This document shows, piece by piece, positions 35,443 through 46,843 of a DNA stretch of 64,000 nucleotides. The translations under genes were made by a program, and so were the position numbers. This stretch comes from Marinobacter sp. es.048 (GTDB taxonomy: Bacteria; Pseudomonadota; Gammaproteobacteria; Pseudomonadales; Oleiphilaceae): positions 186,001 to 250,000 of the forward strand of contig NZ_FYFA01000002.1 in assembly GCF_900188435.1 (NCBI RefSeq), given 5' to 3'. How positions within the stretch are numbered: the first letter of the stretch is position 1; each line of letters begins with the position of its first letter. Under the pieces are notes generated by a model. It saw only the letters and a list, made by a program, of their open reading frames with translations. It was not told the DNA's origin and made no database searches.

Positions 35443-37311
35443 TCACTGCTGATTCAGGCCGGCAATGGCCTCCAGGAAGATCTCACCGTATTTTTCGAGC
35501 TTGGCGGCGCCCACGCCGCTGACCTCTGCAAGCTCCTCGAGCGAGCGGGGCTTAAGTTCAAGCATTCCGAGCAGTGTGGTGTCATGAAAAATAACGTAGG
35601 GAGGCACGCCCTGTTTGTCGGCCAATTCCTTGCGACATGCCCTCAGGGCATTCCAGCCTGCCTGGTCGGTAATCTGGTCCTTCGCCGGGCCGCTGGAACG
35701 GCCAGCGGAAGTCCGGCCTGCCGCCTTCTTCACTACCGGGTCCTTGCGCAGCTCGATGGCCTGCCGACCTTTTAGTAGTGGCCGGCATTGCTCCGTCAAC
35801 TGGAGTGCGCCATAACCCTCAGGATCGGCCCGGAGATAGCCATTGGCCACCAGTTGGCGAAAGACCGATTTCCATTCGTTGGCACTGAGCTCTGTGCCGA
35901 TGCCGTAGGTGGAAACCTGATGATGGCCGGATTGTAGAACCCGTTCGTTTTCCGAGCCCCTGAGCACATCAATCAGGTAGGTCACGCCAAAACGCTGGCC
36001 GGTGCGGAACACACACGACAGGGCTTTCTGTACGGCCACGGTGCCATCCCAGGTTTCAGGCGGATTCAGGCAGGTATCGCAATTGCCGCAGGGTTGCTCG
36101 AGCTGGTCCCCGAAATAACGCAGCAACACCTGACGACGGCAACTCGTGACCTCACAAAGACCCAGCATGGCGTCCAGCTTCTGGCGCTCCACCCTTTTGA
36201 AATGGTCGTTACCCTGGGAGCTCTCGAGCATCTGCCGCAGTTTGATCACATCCTGCAGGCCATAGACCATCCAGGCAGTCGAAGGCTTGCCATCCCGTCC
36301 GGCCCGGCCGGTTTCCTGGTAGTAGGCTTCAAGACTCTTGGGCAGATCCAGATGCGCTACAAAGCGCACATCGGGTTTATCAATACCCATGCCGAAGGCG
36401 ATGGTGGCAACAATAATCACCCCGTCTTCGCGCAGGAAGCGCTCCTGGTGATGGGCGCGTTGCTCCGATGACAGGCCGGCATGATAGGGCAGAGCGCTAT
36501 AGCCTTTCTGGGCCAGGGTTTTCGCGGTAGCGTCCACCTTGTTCCGTGAAAGACAGTAAACAATGCCGCAATCGCCATCATGTTCGGCTTTAATAAAGTC
36601 TAGTAACTGTTTGTTTGCGTTTGTTTTTGGCGCAATTCGGTATTGAATGTTCGGGCGATCAAAGCCGCTGACGAAGTGTCTGGCCTCGGTCAGTGAAAGC
36701 CGTTCCGCAATCTCCTTTCGGGTCCGTTCATCGGCTGTTGCCGTCAGAGCGATGCGCGGGACACCGGGAAACTGCTCGGCCAGCATGCTGAGCTGGAGGT
36801 AATCGGATCGGAAATCATGCCCCCATTGGGACACACAGTGGGCCTCGTCGATGGCGAACAGCGAGATGGAGGCGTCATGAAGCAGTTCGATAGTGCGTGG
36901 CTGTATCAGCCTTTCCGGCGCACAGTACAGCAGGTCCAGCTCACCCGTCATCAGCGCGTACTCGGTGCCCCGGGCCTGCTCAAAATCCATGGTGGAGTTG
37001 AGGAACGCAGCTCGCACACCGAGCTCTTTCAGTGCCGCAACCTGATCCTGCATCAACGCAATCAGGGGCGAAATAACAATCGCCGTACCTGAGCGCACCA
37101 GTGCCGGTACCTGGTAGCAGAGGGATTTACCACCGCCAGTGGGCATTAGCACCAGGGCGTCACGGCCTTCCGATACTTCCTGGATGATGTCACCCTGCAG
37201 CGGCCGGAACGATTCGTATCCGAAGACTTCGTGCAGCACCTGTTCCGGATCCCGTCCCGAGTTGGTGGGTCGCTCGGTGGAAAGCTGTTCGAAATCCTGA
37301 TCAAGATACAT
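35443..37311 (-). CDS. recQ: ATP-dependent DNA helicase RecQ
   Basis: The 622-residue helicase has Walker A MPTGGGKS, the DEAH box [14 protein letters not shown], motif [18 protein letters not shown] and [10 protein letters not shown] zinc-binding group follows in the RecQ-C-terminal part ([12 protein letters not shown] then CGNCDTC), and a winged helix and an HRDC domain ([23 protein letters not shown]) finish the chain. RecQ unwinds recombination intermediates and stalled forks in a 3'-5' direction. The length fits the family. Confidence 0.95.
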   Translation of the reverse strand: MYLDQDFEQLSTERPTNSGRDPEQVLHEVFGYESFRPLQGDIIQEVSEGRDALVLMPTGGGKSLCYQVPALVRSGTAIVISPLIALMQDQVAALKELGVRAAFLNSTMDFEQARGTEYALMTGELDLLYCAPERLIQPRTIELLHDASISLFAIDEAHCVSQWGHDFRSDYLQLSMLAEQFPGVPRIALTATADERTRKEIAERLSLTEARHFVSGFDRPNIQYRIAPKTNANKQLLDFIKAEHDGDCGIVYCLSRNKVDATAKTLAQKGYSALPYHAGLSSEQRAHHQERFLREDGVIIVATIAFGMGIDKPDVRFVAHLDLPKSLEAYYQETGRAGRDGKPSTAWMVYGLQDVIKLRQMLESSQGNDHFKRVERQKLDAMLGLCEVTSCRRQVLLRYFGDQLEQPCGNCDTCLNPPETWDGTVAVQKALSCVFRTGQRFGVTYLIDVLRGSENERVLQSGHHQVSTYGIGTELSANEWKSVFRQLVANGYLRADPEGYGALQLTEQCRPLLKGRQAIELRKDPVVKKAAGRTSAGRSSGPAKDQITDQAGWNALRACRKELADKQGVPPYVIFHDTTLLGMLELKPRSLEELAEVSGVGAAKLEKYGEIFLEAIAGLNQQ

Positions 37312-37458
37312 AGAGTAACCGGTTCATCGGCCTGGAGCCGCTGTATTGATTCGGGTGGAATGCCGGGTTCGGCGTGGTGGCCAATGATACCAGATTACCC
37401 CTGACGATTGGCCAGCAAACCCATGTGCCAGATGGAGGCAAAGTAGTGTAAGAAACGC

Positions 37459-37464
37459 TACAAT
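37459..37464 (+). promoter_or_regulatory. Possible -10 box for the acyltransferase gene
   Basis: TACAAT matches the sigma-70 -10 at five of six positions and lies 65 bases before the chosen start. No convincing -35 is seen at 16-18 bases. The flanking GTAG...CTAC inverted repeat overlaps it. Confidence 0.3.
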
Positions 37465-37529
37465 ACCGCGTTTTTTGAACCACCGTTTCACGCCATACTG
37501 TGACAGACACTGATAACAACAGGGCTTCC

Positions 37530-38726
37530 ATGCAGGAATTTGATGCCATCCGTCCTTATTCGGACGAAGAAACCGGCGCTGCTATCAACCGCCTGGTCAA
37601 CGACCGGGAATTTCTGGATATGGTCGGTCGCTTCAAGTCACCGACCCTGGCACGCTGGGCGCCGGCCATGTTGCGTATATTTACCCGTCGCTGGCTCAGC
37701 AGCCATTTTGGTCACTACACCCGTGTCGATGATCTCCAAGCCGGACTTTCCGGCTATGTGGGTGAGCTGGTCGATAGCACCACCACAAGAGTAACGTCCA
37801 GCGGACTTGAGAGCCTCGACAAGCACGGCGCCTATCTGTTTATTTCGAACCATCGGGACATTGTGTTCGACCCCATGGTAGTGAATTACCTGTTGTTCCA
37901 GAACGGTTTTCACACCACCCGGATTGCCATCGGCGACAATCTGTTGGCGAACCGGGTGTTCGCCGAAATGATGCGCCTGAACAAGAGCTTTGTGGTGCGC
38001 CGCAGCATGACCAGCCCGCGCGAGATGCGTGATGCCTACATCACGCTCTCCGGCTTTATTAACCACAGCATTGATACCAATCACAGCATCTGGATAGCCC
38101 AACGGGAAGGTCGGGCGAAGGACGGCCTTGATTTCACCGATCCGGCCATCATCAAGATGTTCTACATGAGCCGCAAAAAAAGCGGGCTCAGCTTTGGCGA
38201 CGCCATGAACCGTCTGCACATCGTGCCGGTTTCCATCGCCTACGAGTACGACCCTTGCGATGCCGACAAGGCTCAGGAACTGGAAACCCGGGCCAGAACC
38301 GGCAGATACATCAAGCGTGAGGGCGAAGATACCGAGCAGATCATGAAGGGACTGACCGGTTTCAAGGGTCACGTGCATGTGCACTTTGGTGCGCCCATTC
38401 ATGATTCTCCGGAAAACCCGAAAGATCTGGCAGCCCGAATAGACCGGGAGATGCATGCGAACTATCACCTGCACGCGTCGAACCTGGTGGCTTACCAGCA
38501 ACGCGGCTTTCATCCCCATGCCCACGATACTCCGGATACCGTCAGCGATTCGGTAGTCACCGCCGAAACCTGGTCACCGGCGGAGATGGAAGCCGCCGAG
38601 GCGGAGATGGAGAGACGCCTGGAAGCCTGCGATCCTGCCATCCGGCCCTATTTTCTGGATATGTATGCCAATCCAGTGGTGACCGCCCTTGAGGCCAATG
38701 CCGAGAAAACCGGCTATTCCGACTAA
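37530..38726 (+). CDS. Glycerol-3-phosphate/1-acyl-glycerol-3-phosphate acyltransferase family protein
   Basis: The 398-residue protein carries the acyltransferase HX4D motif in ISNHRDIVFDP near residue 115, and later blocks FVVRRSM and IWIAQREGRAKDG. It should transfer an acyl chain to a glycerol phosphate backbone at the inner membrane. The C-terminal 80 residues are acidic and not typical of PlsC. ATG 37530 has AGGG upstream; a GTG at 37500 has none. It is followed 33 bases later by the carboxylesterase. Confidence 0.75.
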   Translation: MQEFDAIRPYSDEETGAAINRLVNDREFLDMVGRFKSPTLARWAPAMLRIFTRRWLSSHFGHYTRVDDLQAGLSGYVGELVDSTTTRVTSSGLESLDKHGAYLFISNHRDIVFDPMVVNYLLFQNGFHTTRIAIGDNLLANRVFAEMMRLNKSFVVRRSMTSPREMRDAYITLSGFINHSIDTNHSIWIAQREGRAKDGLDFTDPAIIKMFYMSRKKSGLSFGDAMNRLHIVPVSIAYEYDPCDADKAQELETRARTGRYIKREGEDTEQIMKGLTGFKGHVHVHFGAPIHDSPENPKDLAARIDREMHANYHLHASNLVAYQQRGFHPHAHDTPDTVSDSVVTAETWSPAEMEAAEAEMERRLEACDPAIRPYFLDMYANPVVTALEANAEKTGYSD

Positions 38727-38759
38727 GCCGGCACACAATTTTCAGACGAGAGGTAAACC

Positions 38760-39419
38760 GTGCAGGATCTTCAGTACATCGAGATTGAAACCGGAGAAAA
38801 CCCGACCGCAGCCGTAATCTGGCTCCATGGCCTGGGTGCCAGCGGCCACGACTTTGAGCCAGTGGTGCCGGAACTGGGCCTGCCGGAAGACGCCGCGGTG
38901 CGGTTTATCTTCCCCCACGCGCCCAACCTGCCAGTCACCATCAATGGTGGAATGTCCATGCCGGCCTGGTACGACATCAAGGCCATGGATATTGACCGGG
39001 TGGTAGATACCGAACAGTTGCGGGCCTCAGCCGATGCCGTGGCCAAACTGGTGGAGCGTGAGAAAGAGAAGGGTGTCCCGGCAGACCGGATCATCATCGC
39101 CGGATTTTCCCAGGGCGGGGCGGTTGCCTACGAGTTGGGCCTCAGCTATCCGGAGCGTTTTGGTGGCATCCTGGCGCTTTCAACCTATTTTGCCACCGCC
39201 GACACAGTTCAGCGTTCAGAGGCAAATGCTGATGTTCCGATCAGTGTGTATCACGGAACGTTCGATCCGATGGTGCCGGAATCTCTGGGCGTGCGGAGCG
39301 TCGAAGCCCTGAGAGAAATGGGCTACGACCCTTCCTATCAGACTTTCCCTATGGAGCACAGCGTGTGCCTTGAGGAAATACAGGATATCGGCCGGTTTAT
39401 TCGCCGGCACGTGATTTGA
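38760..39419 (+). CDS. Carboxylesterase/phospholipase family alpha/beta hydrolase
   Basis: This 219-residue enzyme resembles the YpfH/EstB carboxylesterase group. The HGLGASGHDF oxyanion region is near residue 24, the nucleophile Ser in GFSQGG near residue 115, the catalytic Asp in YHGTFDPMVP near 168 and His in PMEHSVC near 200. Substrates are short acyl esters or lysophospholipids. The start is GTG 38760 with AGAGGTAAA upstream. It is convergent with glgP. Confidence 0.88.
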   Translation: MQDLQYIEIETGENPTAAVIWLHGLGASGHDFEPVVPELGLPEDAAVRFIFPHAPNLPVTINGGMSMPAWYDIKAMDIDRVVDTEQLRASADAVAKLVEREKEKGVPADRIIIAGFSQGGAVAYELGLSYPERFGGILALSTYFATADTVQRSEANADVPISVYHGTFDPMVPESLGVRSVEALREMGYDPSYQTFPMEHSVCLEEIQDIGRFIRRHVI

Positions 39420-39439
39420 CGTTCAGTCATGCCCGGGCG

Positions 39440-41995
39440 TCAGACCCATAGCATGGCGCCCATTTCCAGCGGATGGGTCAGTGATTCGTGATACGGATAC
39501 ATCCGCAGTCGTAGCGTCTGCAAGCCAGGATACGGTGGCTGCACGCGGGTGGCGAAGACGGTCCGGCCCTCAGCTTCACTCTCTTTCTCAAGCAGGAAGC
39601 TATCAGGGCCCGGACTGCCGTCAGTGCCGGTACATTCGGGACTGACCAGGCATTCCACCCGAACATCATCCGCTGACAGGCCATTGAGTGCCGCCTCTAC
39701 CCGAAGCTCCACGTCGCCATCATGGGGACACGAGGAATTAACGCAGCCCACCACCCGCAATTCTACACCCGGCCAAGCGTGCCTTACCCTTGCTTTCCAC
39801 TCTGCCAGGGCAATCGCGACCTGGCCGCCATGGGCCATAAGAATCGCACCCTGGCTTGAGGCTGGCCGGTAATAATTATTCACGTAGTCCATCACCATGC
39901 GTCTGGCATTGAAGCGCGGAGTAATGGATTTCATTGACGCCTTGGAGCGTTTGACCCAGCCTTTCGAGAAGCCCTGGGACGCGCGATCGTAATAGACAGG
40001 CACCACCTCGAATTCGAGCAGATCAATCAAGTCCCTGGCCTCTTCCTCGTTCCGGAACTCAGCATCCAGCCCGGTATCCCTGGGCGGAATCCCCCAGCCG
40101 TTATCGCCGTTATAGCCTTCCCCCCACCAGCCATCGAGTACGCTGAGATTCAGGGCACCGTTCAACGCGGCTTTCTCGCCTGAGGTACCGCTGGCTTCCT
40201 TCGGGTATTCCGGCGTATTCAGCCAAACATCTACGCCACTGAGCAGTCGGCGCGCCATGGCCTGATCATAATCCTCCAGCAGAATCAGGTGCCCCATCAA
40301 CGAGGGGTGCATGGACAGATCATGGATTACCTTGATCAATTGCTGACCGGGTTTGTCTTTCGGATGGGCCTTGCCTGCGAAAACCAGTACTACCGGGCGA
40401 TCCGGATCGGTCAGAATCCGTTCAAGCCGCTCAAGATCTGAAAAAATCAGTGTTGCGCGCTTGTAGGTCGCGAACCGCCTGGCAAAACCGATAACCAGAG
40501 TGTCTTTTTCGGAAGAAACCAGCTGACGAGTCATCCTCTCTGTCACGGAGTGGCCAGTGCCATTGCGATTGTGCTGGCGCTTCAGGCGTTGGACAACATA
40601 CTCACCCATCTGTTGTTTGAGCGCCTTATGGACGCTCCAATAGTGATAATCTGGAATCTGGTCAACAAACTCCCAGAAATCCGGGTTCCTGAGCTCGCTC
40701 TTCCAGGTGGGCGCCTGTATGTCAAACAGACTGGACCATTCGGGAGCCAGAAAGGTGGGTACGTGCACACCATTGGTGATGTACCCGATGGGGTTTTCTG
40801 CCGGCGGGACCTGAGGCCAGATATCGCCCTCCATCTGAGAAGCAACGCCACCGTGAATACGGCTAACGCCGTTGTGATGGCGGGAGCCACGCAACCCCAG
40901 GCTGGTCATATTGAAGCTGTCACCACCATCTTTTGCGCCCAGGGCAAAAACCTGGTCAAAATCCAGCCTGGCATCTTCCAGATATCGACCAAGAGCGTGC
41001 TGAACAAGGGCTCTAGGGAAAATATCGTGACCGGCAGGTACGGGTGTATGGGTGGTAAACAGGGTAGCGCCGGCAACCGCTTCAAACGCCGCTTCAAAGC
41101 CAAGCCCCGAACTGATCATGGTGTTCCGGCAGCGCTCAAGAATCTGAAAGGCAGCATGGCCCTCGTTAATGTGCCAGACCGTTGGTTTCAGGTTCAAGGC
41201 TTCCAGAACCCGCGTTCCGCCTATGCCGAGCAGCATTTCCTGGCTGATACGGGTGGATTCGTCGCCACCATACAGCTGGAGGGTGAGGTCCTGATCCTCG
41301 AGGCCGTTTTCCTCGGTATTGCTATCCAGCAGGTACAGACGGATATGACCAACCCGTGCCTCCCAGACCCGTGCCACCACGTCGCGATCAGGGAAGGGAA
41401 CGGAGACCTTGAGAACCTGGCCGTCGATCTCCACCGGGGTTATGGGCAGTTCATCGCTGGAATGGGACTGATAGCGCGCAATCTGCTGGCCGTGGGCATC
41501 AATACTCTGAATAAAGTAACCCTGTCGGTACAACAGGCCGACCGCCACAAAAGGAAGGGCGAGATCACTGGCGGCCTTGCAGTGATCCCCGGCCAGGATG
41601 CCGAGGCCGCCGGAATAGATCGGAAAACTTTCGTGGAAGCCAAATTCGGCACAGAAGTAGGCCACCAGAGCCTGTTCCGGATCCAGCTTTTCCGTCACCT
41701 CAGGGCCGGGACCAGCCTCCAGATAGGCATCGTAGCTGCTCAGGACTCGACGATACTCGGCCAGAAACGCCCTGTCTTCAGAGGCTTCGTCGAGCCGGTC
41801 CTGGGCCACTCGACGCAGGAAAAGCTTCGGGTTGTGCTCCACCTTCTGCCAGAGTAGAAGGTCAATCCGGGCGAAAAGGCTGCGCACCCCATGGTCCCAG
41901 CTGTAGAACAGATCATTGGCAAGCTCTTCCAGTCGTTCCAGGGGTTCTGGAATCAGGGGGTGGGCTTCAAGTCGGAATTCCGTTGCTTTATGCAT
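39440..41995 (-). CDS. glgP: Alpha-glucan phosphorylase (first copy)
   Basis: The 851-residue enzyme of the GT35/short alpha-glucan phosphorylase branch releases glucose-1-phosphate from glycogen. The N-terminal region has the DUF3417-type start ELANDLFYSWDHGVRSLFARID and AYFCAEFGFHESFPIYSGGLGILAGDHCKAASDLALP. The pyridoxal-phosphate Lys is K608, in SGTSGEKAALNGALNLSVLDGWW; the residue before it is Glu, where Met is usual. The start is ATG 41995, because GGAGGC lies eight bases upstream. It follows glgA by 41 bases in the glgB-glgA-glgP operon. Confidence 0.92.
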   Translation of the reverse strand: MHKATEFRLEAHPLIPEPLERLEELANDLFYSWDHGVRSLFARIDLLLWQKVEHNPKLFLRRVAQDRLDEASEDRAFLAEYRRVLSSYDAYLEAGPGPEVTEKLDPEQALVAYFCAEFGFHESFPIYSGGLGILAGDHCKAASDLALPFVAVGLLYRQGYFIQSIDAHGQQIARYQSHSSDELPITPVEIDGQVLKVSVPFPDRDVVARVWEARVGHIRLYLLDSNTEENGLEDQDLTLQLYGGDESTRISQEMLLGIGGTRVLEALNLKPTVWHINEGHAAFQILERCRNTMISSGLGFEAAFEAVAGATLFTTHTPVPAGHDIFPRALVQHALGRYLEDARLDFDQVFALGAKDGGDSFNMTSLGLRGSRHHNGVSRIHGGVASQMEGDIWPQVPPAENPIGYITNGVHVPTFLAPEWSSLFDIQAPTWKSELRNPDFWEFVDQIPDYHYWSVHKALKQQMGEYVVQRLKRQHNRNGTGHSVTERMTRQLVSSEKDTLVIGFARRFATYKRATLIFSDLERLERILTDPDRPVVLVFAGKAHPKDKPGQQLIKVIHDLSMHPSLMGHLILLEDYDQAMARRLLSGVDVWLNTPEYPKEASGTSGEKAALNGALNLSVLDGWWGEGYNGDNGWGIPPRDTGLDAEFRNEEEARDLIDLLEFEVVPVYYDRASQGFSKGWVKRSKASMKSITPRFNARRMVMDYVNNYYRPASSQGAILMAHGGQVAIALAEWKARVRHAWPGVELRVVGCVNSSCPHDGDVELRVEAALNGLSADDVRVECLVSPECTGTDGSPGPDSFLLEKESEAEGRTVFATRVQPPYPGLQTLRLRMYPYHESLTHPLEMGAMLWV

Positions 41996-42036
41996 TTTGG
42001 TTGCCTCCAGGCGGGCAAACGCTCGCACTAATCCAG

Positions 42037-43491
42037 CTATTGTTGTTCACGTTCTTTGAGAATGCGCTGATACAGATCGCCATAGGTGCGAGCCCGCTGC
42101 TTCCAGGAATAATCGATTGCCATGCCGTTATCCTGCAACCGGCGCCACTGTTTGCGATTTTCAAAAAACTGGAGCGCCCGGCTTACGGTGGCCAGCAGGG
42201 ACTCGGCGCTGGCGCCGGTAAAAACGAATCCGTTGGCCTTATCGATTCCAACCTCCTGAGGGTCCTGAACCGTATCGGCCAGTCCGCCGACACCGTGCAC
42301 CAAGGGAATGGTGCCGTACCTGAGGCTGTACATCTGGTTGAGCCCGCAGGGTTCGAATTTCGAAGGCATCAGGAACAGGTCACAGCCGGCCGTGATGCGA
42401 TGGGACAACCCCTCGTTGTAGCCCAGGGTGAGGGACATCTGCCCCGGCCATTGCCGTGAGAGTTGTTTCAGGGGTTCCTCGTAGCGGTCCTCCCCGGAAC
42501 CGAGAATGACAAACTGGCAGTCCTGTTCGAGCAAAGCCGGCATCACGGACAGCATCCAGTCCACGCCTTTCTGTTCCACCAATCGACCGATAAAACCCAG
42601 TAACGGGCCACCGTTCACCTCCAGCCCAAGCTCTTGCTGCAGATTGGCCTGGCACTGGGCTTTGCTCTTCAGATGATCACGACCATAGTGAAACGCCAGC
42701 TCCGGATCTTCCTCCGGGTCCCAGACCCGAGTATCGATGCCGTTGAGAATGCCGGTCAATACGTGTTGCCTGTGCCGTAGCAGGCCATCAAGACCATTGC
42801 CGAATTCCGGAGTCTGAATCTCGCGAGCGTAGGTTGGGCTGACGGTGGTAATCCGGTCACTGAACACAAGGCCACCCTTGATGAAGGAGAGCTGGCCATA
42901 GAATTCCAGCTGCTCAAGACTCCAGAGTGAGTCAGGCAGACCCAGGGCACGGAACGTCTCCTGGGAGAACAGTCCCTGGTAGGCGAGGTTATGAATGGTA
43001 AACACGGTGCCGGGCCGGTCCTGGTATGCTTCAAGGAACACCGGTATAAGCCCGGTCTGCCAGTCATTGCAGTGCACCAGATCCGGCCTCCAGTTCAAAC
43101 CTGCTTCGCCCATGGCGATCATGGCGCCCACTTTGCCAAACAGCTCAAACCGGTGGGCGTTGTCCCACCAGTCTTTCCCTTGCTCGTTTTTGTAGGGGTT
43201 GCCGGGGCGATCAAAAAGGGGCGGGCAGTCCACCAGCCAGAGTGTAACTGCGGTGCCCGGTAGCCTGGTTTGCCAAAGGCTGACATTGTACTGGCCGAGC
43301 TGGAAGCGGGCTTTTCTGCGGGAACCGGCCTTTCTGGCAGCCCTCACAGCGTCCGGGTAGCCGGGTAATAGAATCTGAACATCGTATTCGAGGCGGCAGA
43401 GCGCTTCCGGCAAGCTGGCAGAGACGTCGGCAAGACCGCCGGTCTTCACCAGTGGATAGACCTCACTGGTGGCAAAAAGGACCCGGATCAT
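42037..43491 (-). CDS. glgA: Glycogen synthase (ADP-glucose starch synthase)
   Basis: The 484-residue GT5 enzyme extends alpha-1,4-glucan from ADP-glucose. The N-terminal [13 protein letters not shown] is the ADP-glucose-binding loop. Other GT-B landmarks are [44 protein letters not shown] and the C-terminal [31 protein letters not shown]. It overlaps the glgB stop by four bases (ATGA), so the two are coupled. Substrate comes from GlgC, encoded divergently. Confidence 0.95.
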   Translation of the reverse strand: MIRVLFATSEVYPLVKTGGLADVSASLPEALCRLEYDVQILLPGYPDAVRAARKAGSRRKARFQLGQYNVSLWQTRLPGTAVTLWLVDCPPLFDRPGNPYKNEQGKDWWDNAHRFELFGKVGAMIAMGEAGLNWRPDLVHCNDWQTGLIPVFLEAYQDRPGTVFTIHNLAYQGLFSQETFRALGLPDSLWSLEQLEFYGQLSFIKGGLVFSDRITTVSPTYAREIQTPEFGNGLDGLLRHRQHVLTGILNGIDTRVWDPEEDPELAFHYGRDHLKSKAQCQANLQQELGLEVNGGPLLGFIGRLVEQKGVDWMLSVMPALLEQDCQFVILGSGEDRYEEPLKQLSRQWPGQMSLTLGYNEGLSHRITAGCDLFLMPSKFEPCGLNQMYSLRYGTIPLVHGVGGLADTVQDPQEVGIDKANGFVFTGASAESLLATVSRALQFFENRKQWRRLQDNGMAIDYSWKQRARTYGDLYQRILKEREQQ

Positions 43492-45374
43492 AACGCTGGC
43501 CTCAGGATAATCGCTCCCAGAGGTGGCAGGGTAAGCTCCAGCGACCAGTCCCGGTTCATCCAGGGCTGCTGGTCGGCAGGCATGGGATAGGGGTTACCGA
43601 GGTTGCTGCCACCATAGTACTCAGAATCGGAATTGAAAATTTCCCGCCAGTTACCGCCCTGGGGCAGCCCGATCCGGTAATGGTGTCTGGGCATTGGGGT
43701 GAAATTGACCACAATAACCGATGTCTCGCCTTTGGCCGTGCGCTGGAAGCTGATCACGGACTGAGGGGAATCATGGCAATCGATCCAATCGAAGCCGTCC
43801 GGGGTGAAGCAGGCACCGTGCAGCGAGACTTCTCGCCGGTATACGCCGTTCAGATCCTGGACCAGTTTTTTGATTCCCTGGTGTTCAGGATGCGCCAACA
43901 GTGACCAGTCCAGTTCCCGGGATTCGCTCCATTCACGGCGCTGACCAAATTCACCGCCCATAAACAGCAGTTTGGCGCCCGGATAGCTGAACATGTAGGT
44001 GAAGAGCAGCCGTAACGTTGCCCGCTGCTGCCATTCGTCGCCGGTCATTTTATTGATCAGGCTGCCTTTGCCATGCACCACCTCATCGTGAGACAGCGGC
44101 AGCAGGAAATTTTCCGAGAACGCATATAGTAGCCCGAACGTAAGCTTGTCGTGATGGTACTGGCGGTACACCGGATCCTGCGCCAGATAATCCAGGGTGT
44201 CGTGCATCCAGCCCATATTCCATTTGAGGTTGAACCCCAGGCCGCCAATTTCCGGTGGTCGTGTGACACGCGGCCAGGAGGTGGATTCTTCCGCACACAC
44301 CAGCGTTCCCGGAAAGCGGCTCTGGCAGACCCGGTTCAGTTCCCGCAGAAACTCGATGGCTTCCAGGTTTTCATTGCCGCCATGTTCGTTGGGCAACCAC
44401 TCGCCTTCCTTGCGGGAATAGTTGAGGTACAGCATGGACGCCACCGCATCCACACGCAGCCCGTCGATATGAAAGGCATCCAGCCAAAAGAGCGCACTGC
44501 CGATCAGGAAGTTCCGCACCTCGTGCCGGCCGTAATTGTAAATAAGAGTACCCCAGTCCTGGTGGCGCCCTTTGCGGGGATCTTCATGTTCATAAAGCGC
44601 GCTGCCATCAAACCGGGCAAGGGCGTGTTCATCGGTGGGGAAGTGCCCCGGTACCCAGTCCAATATCACGCCGATGTTGTGCCGGTGACACTGGTCTACC
44701 AGATAGCGAAGATCGTCCGGGGTGCCGAACCGACTCGTTGGAGCGTAGTAGCCCGTGGTCTGGTAACCCCAGGACTCATCCAGCGGGTGTTCAGTCACCG
44801 GCAAAAGCTCAATGTGGGTGAAGCCCAGTTCGAGTACATAGGGAATCAGCTGATCCGCCAGCTCTCGATAAGTCAGCCAACGGCCGGATCCGTGGTGGCG
44901 CCAGGAGGCAGCATGAACCTCGTAGATGGACACGGGAGAGTCCTGCCAGTTCCAGCGCCCCCGTCGGGCGAGCCAATCGCCATCGCCCCAGCCAAAATGG
45001 CCACGTTCAGTCACCACGGCGGCAGTAGAAGGCCTCAGTTCAAAGGCTTGCCCGTAGGGATCTGTTTTCAGGAGCTGATGGCCTTTCTCCGAGGTAATGG
45101 CAAATTTGTAGAGGGCACCGGTGCCAATGTCAGGAATAAAGCAGGACCAGACACCCGTTCCAGGGTGCGGAGCCATTGGGTGGGCATCAGAACTCCAGTG
45201 GTTGAAATCCCCGACAACGCTGACAGCTTTGGCATGAGGCGCCCAGACGGCGAACCGAACGCCTTCCACGCTGCGGCTCCGGCAAACATGAGCACCCAGC
45301 ACATTGTAAATGTGCCAGTGGCGGCCTTCGCCAAAGAGATGAAGGTCGAATTCGCTGAGCGTTGGACTATCCAT
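43488..45374 (-). CDS. glgB: 1,4-alpha-glucan branching enzyme
   Basis: The 628-residue GH13 branching enzyme introduces alpha-1,6 branches. A CBM48 domain is N-terminal ([23 protein letters not shown]). In the catalytic barrel the nucleophile is Asp309 ([13 protein letters not shown]) and the acid/base Glu362 ([10 protein letters not shown]), with [12 protein letters not shown] as the third region. One N-terminal module is missing compared with the 728-residue E. coli enzyme. The start ATG 45374 gives a family-like N-terminus; an ATG at 45422 is also open. First gene of glgBAP, divergent from glgC. Confidence 0.93.
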   Translation of the reverse strand: MDSPTLSEFDLHLFGEGRHWHIYNVLGAHVCRSRSVEGVRFAVWAPHAKAVSVVGDFNHWSSDAHPMAPHPGTGVWSCFIPDIGTGALYKFAITSEKGHQLLKTDPYGQAFELRPSTAAVVTERGHFGWGDGDWLARRGRWNWQDSPVSIYEVHAASWRHHGSGRWLTYRELADQLIPYVLELGFTHIELLPVTEHPLDESWGYQTTGYYAPTSRFGTPDDLRYLVDQCHRHNIGVILDWVPGHFPTDEHALARFDGSALYEHEDPRKGRHQDWGTLIYNYGRHEVRNFLIGSALFWLDAFHIDGLRVDAVASMLYLNYSRKEGEWLPNEHGGNENLEAIEFLRELNRVCQSRFPGTLVCAEESTSWPRVTRPPEIGGLGFNLKWNMGWMHDTLDYLAQDPVYRQYHHDKLTFGLLYAFSENFLLPLSHDEVVHGKGSLINKMTGDEWQQRATLRLLFTYMFSYPGAKLLFMGGEFGQRREWSESRELDWSLLAHPEHQGIKKLVQDLNGVYRREVSLHGACFTPDGFDWIDCHDSPQSVISFQRTAKGETSVIVVNFTPMPRHHYRIGLPQGGNWREIFNSDSEYYGGSNLGNPYPMPADQQPWMNRDWSLELTLPPLGAIILRPAL

Positions 45375-45577
45375 AGACCGAGCTGTTCCTGACCAGTTGG
45401 AGCGCAGTGGGCGTCCGTTCATTGGACGCGAAAGGGCCTGTGTAAAAAATGACCCAAAACAAGTTTACGTCATAATTCCGTGATAGTGTTCTAATATAGT
45501 TTAAGGCGTCCAAAACGTGGCAAGCCCTTGCGGTTAAATAACCGGTCACAGGGAAGGTTTTCTTCAGGGAAGCAGCT

Positions 45578-46843
45578 ATGCATACGGCCCAGCGTTTCGT
45601 CAGTCGTCTCACTCGTCAGACTCTCGCACTGGTACTTGCAGGGGGGCGGGGCTCCCGCCTCTACGATCTCACCAAGTGGCGTGCCAAACCGGCGGTGCCA
45701 TTTGGCGGCAAGTTCCGAATCATCGATTTTCCCCTTTCCAACTGCATCAACTCCGGCATAGGCCAGGTTGGCGTGATCACCCAGTACAAATCCCATTCCC
45801 TGATCCGCCACATTCAGCGGGGCTGGGGTTTTTTAAGGGGAGAGCTGGATGAGTTCGTCGAGCTGTTACCGGCCCAGCAACGCATCGAAACATCCTGGTA
45901 TGAAGGAACTGCCGATGCTGTGCTCCAGAACCTCGACATCATTCGAAGTCACCGGCCTGAGTACGTACTGATTCTGGCGGGCGACCATGTGTACAAGATG
46001 GATTACGGCACCATGCTGGCCCATCACGTGGAAAATGATGCCGATATCACGGTTGGCTGTATCGAAGTCCCGATCGATGAAGCCTCGGCATTCGGGGTAA
46101 TGTCGGTCGATGATGAACTCAGAGTTACTGAATTCGTGGAAAAGCCGGAGCAGCCCAAACCGATGCCAGGCCAACCAGGGAAGGCACTGGCGTCCATGGG
46201 AATTTACGTGTTCAGCACTCAGGTGCTTTTTGATGAATTGATGCGTGACCAGCAGTTGGATGGGGAATCTTCCCACGATTTCGGCAAGGACATTATCCCT
46301 TCCGTGATCAAACGCCTGCGTGTGGTCGCGTTCCCGTTCCGCAACCCTATTCAGAACAAACCAGCCTACTGGAGGGACGTAGGCACCGTCGACGCACTCT
46401 GGCAGGCAAACCTTGAGCTGATCGGCATTAGCCCGGAACTGAACCTTTACGATTCTCACTGGCCCATATGGACCTACCAGGAACAGTTGCCACCGGCAAA
46501 ATTCGTGTTCGACGATGACAATCGCCGTGGAATGGCGGTGGATTCCATGGTGGCCGGTGGCTGCATCGTGTCCGGCGCTCTGGTGAAACATTCACTGCTA
46601 TTCTCACAAGTTAAAGTGCACTCTTTTAGTGAAGTATCAGATTCGGTTATCTATCCGGACGTGGATATTGGCCGCCACTGCCATATCCGAAATGCGTTGA
46701 TTGATCGGGGATGCCGCATTCCGGAAGGCACTCGCATCGGGTTTGACGAGGCCGAAGACCGGAAACGGTTTCATGTTTCCCCCAAAGGTATTGTGCTGAT
46801 CACGCCCGAGATGCTCGGGCAGGATTATCCCCATGGCCTCTGA
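45578..46843 (+). CDS. glgC: Glucose-1-phosphate adenylyltransferase
   Basis: The 421-residue enzyme makes ADP-glucose from glucose-1-phosphate and ATP, the first committed step of glycogen synthesis. The N-terminal [44 protein letters not shown] block, [11 protein letters not shown] and FVEKPEQPK are conserved, followed by the left-handed helix domain. It is usually allosterically regulated; the site is not readable here. The GH57 gene starts 11 bases inside its end, so the two are coupled. Confidence 0.95.
   Translation: MHTAQRFVSRLTRQTLALVLAGGRGSRLYDLTKWRAKPAVPFGGKFRIIDFPLSNCINSGIGQVGVITQYKSHSLIRHIQRGWGFLRGELDEFVELLPAQQRIETSWYEGTADAVLQNLDIIRSHRPEYVLILAGDHVYKMDYGTMLAHHVENDADITVGCIEVPIDEASAFGVMSVDDELRVTEFVEKPEQPKPMPGQPGKALASMGIYVFSTQVLFDELMRDQQLDGESSHDFGKDIIPSVIKRLRVVAFPFRNPIQNKPAYWRDVGTVDALWQANLELIGISPELNLYDSHWPIWTYQEQLPPAKFVFDDDNRRGMAVDSMVAGGCIVSGALVKHSLLFSQVKVHSFSEVSDSVIYPDVDIGRHCHIRNALIDRGCRIPEGTRIGFDEAEDRKRFHVSPKGIVLITPEMLGQDYPHGL

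Noticed and set aside
45375..45577. Clear promoter pair for the divergent glgB and glgC genes
   Set aside because: The region is AT-rich and surely holds promoters, but I could not match -35 and -10 boxes at normal spacing well enough to report.
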